Part shown: one piece after another, positions 58,797 to 64,000 of the stretch
How positions within the stretch are numbered: the stretch's first letter is position 1
How the letters are laid out: each line of letters begins with the position of its first letter
DNA from: Aquatica leii
Lineage: Eukaryota; Arthropoda; Insecta; Coleoptera; Lampyridae
NCBI GenBank assembly: GCA_035610365.1
Contig: CM069432.1
Span: 234,264,104 to 234,328,103 of the forward strand
DNA: 64,000 bases
Reading direction: 5' to 3'
Position numbers and translations under genes: made by a program
Notes under the pieces: generated by a model
What the model was told of the DNA's origin: nothing
Database searches by the model: none
What the model saw: the letters and a program-made list of their open reading frames with translations, nothing else

Positions 58797-59030
58797 AAAT
58801 AAATACTTTATACAAAAAGTTTTTAAAAACCACGTTTTCCCGTGAACTAAAGTAAAAAATAACTTTTCTTCAACTTAAAACGTGGGCGCATTTAAATGTA
58901 CATATTTTCTTAAATTATATAAGTTCTTATAAATGCGCCCACACGTTTTAAGTTGAAGAAAAGTTATTTCCTACTTTTTAGTTCACAGGAAAAACGTGAT
59001 TTTTAAAAACTTTTTATAAAGTATTTATTT
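58797..59030. mobile_element. Foldback element / palindromic MITE
   Basis: Arms 58797-58894 and 58930-59030 are inverted copies with about ten differences, separated by a 35-bp AT-rich centre. No coding capacity; no clear target duplication. Confidence 0.7.
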
Positions 59031-60497
59031 TCTACTTTAGTTTTATAATAATTTACTTTGATAAAGTTTTAAACAAACAGTTTAAACACTTGTCCGACTT
59101 AGGTACATAGCTTAGACAACTACTGTCGTAGATCAGAAATCTTCAAGTTATGGCAAGAGTTTTATATTTTTTGATGCTTGAATATTGTATTGTCATCAAT
59201 AATGCACATATCCAAAAAATTCTAGCTTGATTAGTGCAGTAGAAATGGACGAAAAATCGATTATAAAATTTGAAATTTTGCGGACAAGTAATCAAAGAAA
59301 CAAACAAACAAGAACGCAAGCTAAGAAAAACGTGGTAAAAAACAATTTTTTAAAAAATAAATTCATTTTAGATGTCCCTGATTGTAAAGTTGTTATCAAA
59401 GTTATTTTTACCTAATCACTGATTCTTTTTCCAACTTAAACTAAGATATACCTAAACCTTTGTATAAATAAAGAAATTTCTACTTTGATTTCTTTTTTTA
59501 AATAAAAACTTACATTTTTTGTTTTGCATTTTTTTAATTTACTTTTTAAAGTGCAATTCGAGTGATAACATTTAATGGGGATTTAAGCGTGTTATAAAAA
59601 AAATATAAAAGCACAAGTGCCTTCATTTATTCCGTTGATTACAGTACTGTATTCTATTAGTTTGTATATTTAGCTCAGCTGGTCTTTAGTTTATGGACTT
59701 TAAAGAAAAACACTGGCAAGTTTCTTTTTCACTTTCTAGAAAAAAAATGGTCAAAAGCAGTGGTTTCTTTTGAAAATTATCGTTGTTCAATTGTAAGACA
59801 GTTCTTGAATTGATTGTAGAAGAAAACCAACCCAAACCGATTTAGCGTAAAGGCGATACATGATGTCATAACTGCGACCTCATATACCGTAGTTTTACAT
59901 GCCGCCCGCTCCTATAGCGTCTCGGTGGTTCAAATAACACAATTTTTTTAATAAATTCATTTTAGATCTTGCTGATAAATATAATACAATAATTGTACTA
60001 ATCTGAAGATAAACCATTTTTTCTCATTAAATTGTGTTTTTAATTTTTAGTAGCTTTTAATCATTATCCCAGAGCACACCTAGAATAGTTTTAAATTATG
60101 TGAAAATTGTACCTACTAAGAATTGGTAATATTATTTTACAAATTAAAAAGTTAGCAATTTTAGATTATTTTCAATATAACCACGCACTACCGTACCGGA
60201 GACAAACTATTTAAGAAAAAATTATAAATTTTACTAAAAATAAAACAAATTCATAATTTAATAAAGCAATTATAAATTATTAATGAATGAGTAGAATAAT
60301 TAAATTTATTATCCATAATGAATCTACATTCTAACGTTGATTCTACACTAATAATCCACTAATTGATTAAGGTGTCAAAATAAAAGAAATCTAAGATAAT
60401 TTCTTTATAACACAGTAAAGTAAAAATATCTGAAAACAACCAACTCATAAAATAGTGTAGTTTGCGGAGTTAGAAAAGCCGTCTAGAAACGATTTTC
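59031..60497. other. AT-rich non-coding stretch
   Basis: No gene recognised. The 62-codon frame 59227-59415 has no known motif. Confidence 0.4.
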
Positions 60498-61073
60498 GTT
60501 TGCACTTTGTTGTTAAAAGCAACAACTATTCTTAAACGATTACCCATCGAAAAAGATAAAGGTTTAGCGTGGTCGTATAAAATTCGTGCTGTACAGCGGG
60601 TTGTAAGGGCGAATTTATAAAAATTACAAAATTTTTTTGCATTTTTAAAATCTCCGATAATGTAGCTTTATCCTGGTATAATATTATATACATGTTTTAC
60701 TCCGAAATATTTATTTAACAATTATTAAGTAATGTCATCTCAATGCATTCTTATGAGACGCCTAATTGCTTAAACGCTCGTCCTGAAACAGCATATTTCG
60801 TGAAATGTTTAACTTCCCATAAGTCGAGAACGTGTATTTTTTTTAAATACCCCTGAAGTAAACGATATAGCTCCGACATTTAGAATTAAATCCCTTTTTT
60901 CAAATTTGAAATAGAGTTAAACGTTACGTCTGTATGATTTTTTTTGTGTACGAATGTCCGATGTATCAACGACAAACGCGAACATGGCAGCAAGGTTCAT
61001 AATCCACGTCGCGTACAGTGATATTCGACCTTATAGCTGGTGCGCACATTAAGAGCGATTTTACGGCGATTCT
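60498..61073 (+). repeat. Left long terminal inverted repeat
   Basis: Pairs with about 62985-63560. Contains small blocks shared exactly with the right copy (for example CATTTCACGAAATATGCTG in the right arm at 63247-63265). Confidence 0.75.
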
Positions 61074-61351
61074 CACTTTTCGTTCGAAACGATTTTAGTT
61101 TACACTTTGTTATTATAAACAACAACAGTTTTAAAAGATTTATCATCCAAAAAATAAATGTTTTTAGCCTGATCGTATCGTTGTACACTACTGGTGCTGT
61201 ATGGGGTGAAATTATAAAGAATTGGAGTTTTTTTTATTTTTAAAATAATTTAGTTTTGTCCTGGTATAGTAGTAGTAGGTGCATATTTCATTTCGAAATA
61301 TGTATTTGGCTAAGAAAAGCGATTTTTAAGTCTAATTATATAAACTACATT

Positions 61352-62832
61352 TCAAGATGTGTGTACATTGGATTGGGATGAACTAGGGCCTAGAATATAT
61401 ATATCAGTATCAGAATTCATGCAAGTCAGAACTAGATTCAGAGGATTTTCGATATGGCCATGCTCTATTTTTTTATTTGCGCAAGTTACTTGAGCCATGC
61501 ACTTGCAAGATCCAATGCAACAATTATTTCTTTTCTTGCACGAACAAAGTGGTCTAGCACATCCTAAAATTACACTTTATGAGAGAATAATAGTATCTTA
61601 CAATTAGGATTAGTTACCTTTCTTGCAGTTGCAAGTACTTAAGATTGACGTGTCTTCATGTAAAACTGATGTTGTTGTCAAGATAGCTTCTGCTTTCCCG
61701 TCTACAATTTTCCAACCAGAGCTTTTAAGATCAGGAAGAATTCGTTCTAGTCCAGGTACATTACTATTTAACCAAATCTTTGTTTGGTAGTGAGCGCGAA
61801 GACAGTGTTGCCGTAGACTGTCTAAGGTTGGTGGTAATTTGTTAATATTTTATGAAGAAGTTGAAGTTCTGATTCACCACACAATAAATTCGATTCCAGG
61901 GACTCGGTTTTGTCAATAATGGTTTCAATATAATTACTCTTATCAACTTTTTTGATAAAAATTCTCGGTTCATTAGATCTGGATGCACTGACAAGTTCTA
62001 CAATTTTGCCAAAGTAATCCGATATTGCCTTGATCAATACTCTGTCACTGACATCAATATCTCCTATTTCTTTGTGTCTTTTACAAACTGCCGATGTTGT
62101 GTAACCTTTTCCGCGATTCAAACCTGTTTCTATTTCATTCAAGAGTTGTTGAAAACCTTGGTTATCATCAGTAATTTTTCGTTTTCTACTGCTATTGCTA
62201 CAATATGTTTTAGTTTGAATATTGCGAAGTTGTATTGTTACACATGCTGAATGATATTTGATTTCAGATGCAATCAAATCACTCTCGCCGATTCTTGCAT
62301 AAAATATGGGACTATATAGAGATATTTCTTTAATTTTATTTTCCATATTTTTAGTCATAACCTGGCATAATTTTTTATTATGTAAACGTTTTTTGACACA
62401 ACACCCATTTTTTACATCGAACTCTTTACGTAACAAACGCTTTTAAGTGAGGTATCTTCAGAAGGAGCAATACGATCTCTTCTGTGTCTTGATGTGAATG
62501 CGGTAATGTTTACAATACTTGTGTACGATTTGTAACAATTCTTGTGCCACAGAACGTCGTTTTCTTTTAGTTCATTAAAATTTTCAAATAAGTGTGACCA
62601 ATTCGGATCTTTACCTTTGCAGCTGTCTAAATGAATTTCGGTACACTTAATGAAATGAAATTTTCTTTTTCTGAAAAACACAAGCGTGGTAATTCAAATT
62701 TGGTTTTGCAGCACATTGCGAAACGTTTGGGTTCAATATTAATTTTATTTTAGATTCCAGTTCACTGTCAGAACTAGTACTGCTTAGAGAAGTCATTTTT
62801 ATGTACCTACTAATAAGACGACAAATTTGCAA
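61352..62832 (-). pseudogene. Transposon protein with Cys/His modules, decayed
   Basis: N-terminal part: MTSLSSTSSDSELESK (62793 or 62832 start), a shift near 62665, HLDSCKGKDPNWSHLF...VLWHKNCYKSYTS, a shift near 62430, then FDVKNGCCVKKRLHNKK...ARIGESDLIASEIKYHSACV and an open part to TAG-like stop at 61822. After another shift near 61835 comes LPPTLDSLRQHCLRAHYQTKIW...GLERILPDLKSSGWK...CNCKK, a 54-bp intron (61617-61564, GTAACT...TTTAG), and a Cys-rich last exon (CARPLCSCKKRNNCCIGSCKC) to TGA 61352-61354. The W-H-K-x-C-Y, I-x-x-x-D-L-I-A-x-E...Y-H and L-P-P-T...C-x-C boxes belong to a large uncharacterised transposon-linked family whose members are much longer, so an internal deletion is likely. 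Confidence 0.6.
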
Positions 62833-62984
62833 TCTAGACTGGATAATATAACTGAACTTACGTTAAAGTAAACACTGCGTTACAGTTACCTACAGCAAAC
62901 ACAGATAACACCAATACAATCAATAGATTAATTATTATTATTATTAACGACTTGCACACGCATTATATTAAGGCGCGAAAACTC

Positions 62985-63560
62985 AATGTCGCAAAAATAG
63001 CTCTTATGTGCGTGCCGAGCGAATAAGGTCGAGTATTACCGTACGCGACGGGGATTATGAACCTTGCTGCCATGTTAACGTTTCTCGTTGATACATCGGA
63101 CATTCGTACACAAAAAATCATACAGACGTAACGTTTAACTCTATTTCAAATTTGAAAAAGGGAATTAATCCTAAATGTCGGAGCTATATCGTTTACTTCA
63201 AGGGCATTTAAAAAAAATACACGTTCTCGAGTTATGGGAAGTTAAACATTTCACGAAATATGCTGTTTCAGGACGAGCGTTTAAGCAATCAGGCGTCTCA
63301 TAAGAATGCATTGAGATGACATTACTTCATAATTCATAAATAAATATTTCGGAGTGAAACATGTATATAATATTATACCAGGATAAAGCTACATTATCGG
63401 AGATTTTAAAAGTGCAAAAAAATTTTTGTAATTTTTATAGATTCGCCCCTTACAACCCCTGTACAGCACGAATTTTATACGACCACGCTAAACCTTGTTC
63501 TTTTTCGATGGGTAATCGATTAAGAATGGTTGTTGCTTTTAACAACAAAGTACAAACGGG
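62985..63560 (-). repeat. Right long terminal inverted repeat
   Basis: Inverted copy of 60498-61073. The small plus frames inside it (63361-63733) are by-products. Confidence 0.75.
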
Positions 63561-64000
63561 GTGACACCATAGGACTAATTTTTTACTCTACTAAAAACAA
63601 TAAAACGGATCAATGTTCAAGTATGTTGTGCCGCCAAAAGAATAAATTATGTCTTTGTTGCGGCACGATAGTTTTAGCTAAGGGTTTCAAGGTTCAACGT
63701 TCAGCAAAATTTTATCTTATAATCATCCTATAATAGTATGAATTTTGTGTGTATATTAGGGTGATATTTCTATTATCAGGTGTTTACGTTATCGTGCGTC
63801 TGTATCGCAAAAAAAAATAAAAAACGTAGAAAAAGTTGTATTTTTCAATTGTAGGGATACAGAATCACATGAATACTTGAATTTAAAATAATCCAAACAA
63901 AATTAACCCAGTATAATTTGTTGAACTAGGTGCTACAATGAATTTCATACACTGAATATAATCAACATCATCATATCTATAATAAGAGTTTGGCTTATCC
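63561..64000. other. Right flank, nothing recognised
   Basis: AT-rich, no motif seen up to the window end. Confidence 0.4.

Larger units (their letters stand above)
60498..63560. mobile_element. DNA transposon with about 575-bp terminal inverted repeats
   Basis: Left repeat 60498-61073 and right repeat about 62985-63560 are inverted copies; the outer ends read CGTTTG.ACTTTGTTG. They enclose one minus-strand gene (62832-61352). A diverged direct copy of the outer 230 bp of the left repeat follows at 61080-61315, so the left side is partly duplicated. No target duplication identified. Superfamily not assigned. Confidence 0.75.

Noticed and set aside
1-64000. CRISPR arrays, operons, tRNA or rRNA genes
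   Set aside because: No regularly spaced short repeats, no ribosome-binding-site-linked gene runs, and no cloverleaf or rRNA sequence recognised; the window is eukaryotic.

Overview
The window reads as AT-rich eukaryotic DNA, most likely from an insect. The evidence is spliced genes with introns of about 50-180 bp, an envelope-bearing Gypsy element of the insect errantivirus type with a tRNA-Ser primer site, MADF-type Harbinger elements, Penelope-like elements, and a small beat-like immunoglobulin gene. The order cannot be fixed from sequence alone. There is no bacterial gene organisation. Almost everything recognisable is mobile DNA at different stages of decay; the only plausible intact host gene is the three-exon Ig-domain gene at 27547-28156 (minus strand).

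Layout. 1-2070: right part of a PIF/Harbinger transposon (transposase on plus, MADF gene on minus, a MITE nested inside). 2071-10330: AT-rich, holding a dead Crypton-like tyrosine recombinase (6879-7747). 10330-12222: CR1/jockey-type retrotransposon with an ATT tail, lying next to a decayed paralogue of the Ig gene (12283-13209). 13750-14740: RTE-like remnant split by a near-perfect hairpin insertion. 15191-16075: remnant of an unnamed DNA transposon gene. 16181-23449: full-length errantivirus-like LTR element. 24774-25689: non-autonomous hAT element with an 8-bp target duplication. 27547-28156: Ig gene. 31913-34380: hAT fragment, BEL/Pao fragment, then a piggyBac element at a TTAA within the BEL fragment.

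Second half. 36190-36985: Penelope-like fragment. 37100-37423: transposase N-terminal fragment. 39474-about 42100: a second Harbinger element with both genes. 42150-42860: non-LTR endonuclease fragment. 43000-45110: decayed Gypsy element. 45190-46857: two mariner/Tc1 relatives. 48160-48652: piggyBac remnant. 48736-49670: three copies of a short repeat, each with a hammerhead ribozyme, two of them in a 333-bp tandem. 51095-51545: recombinase-like fragment. 52440-54108: Penelope-like element with RT and GIY-YIG domains. 55441-56012: 270-bp inverted repeat with a hammerhead-like motif in each arm. 56430-57066: transposon gene fragment. 58797-59030: foldback element. 60498-63560: DNA transposon with inverted repeats of about 575 bp.

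Main point. Self-cleaving hammerhead motifs occur in at least three unrelated repeats and as a weak fourth case, and every one of these repeats lies as a head-to-head inverted pair. The 333-bp units resemble animal retrozymes, small non-coding elements thought to be mobilised by Penelope-like reverse transcriptases, and Penelope-like elements are present here. All calls were made by reading translations and motifs by eye; no database search was run.
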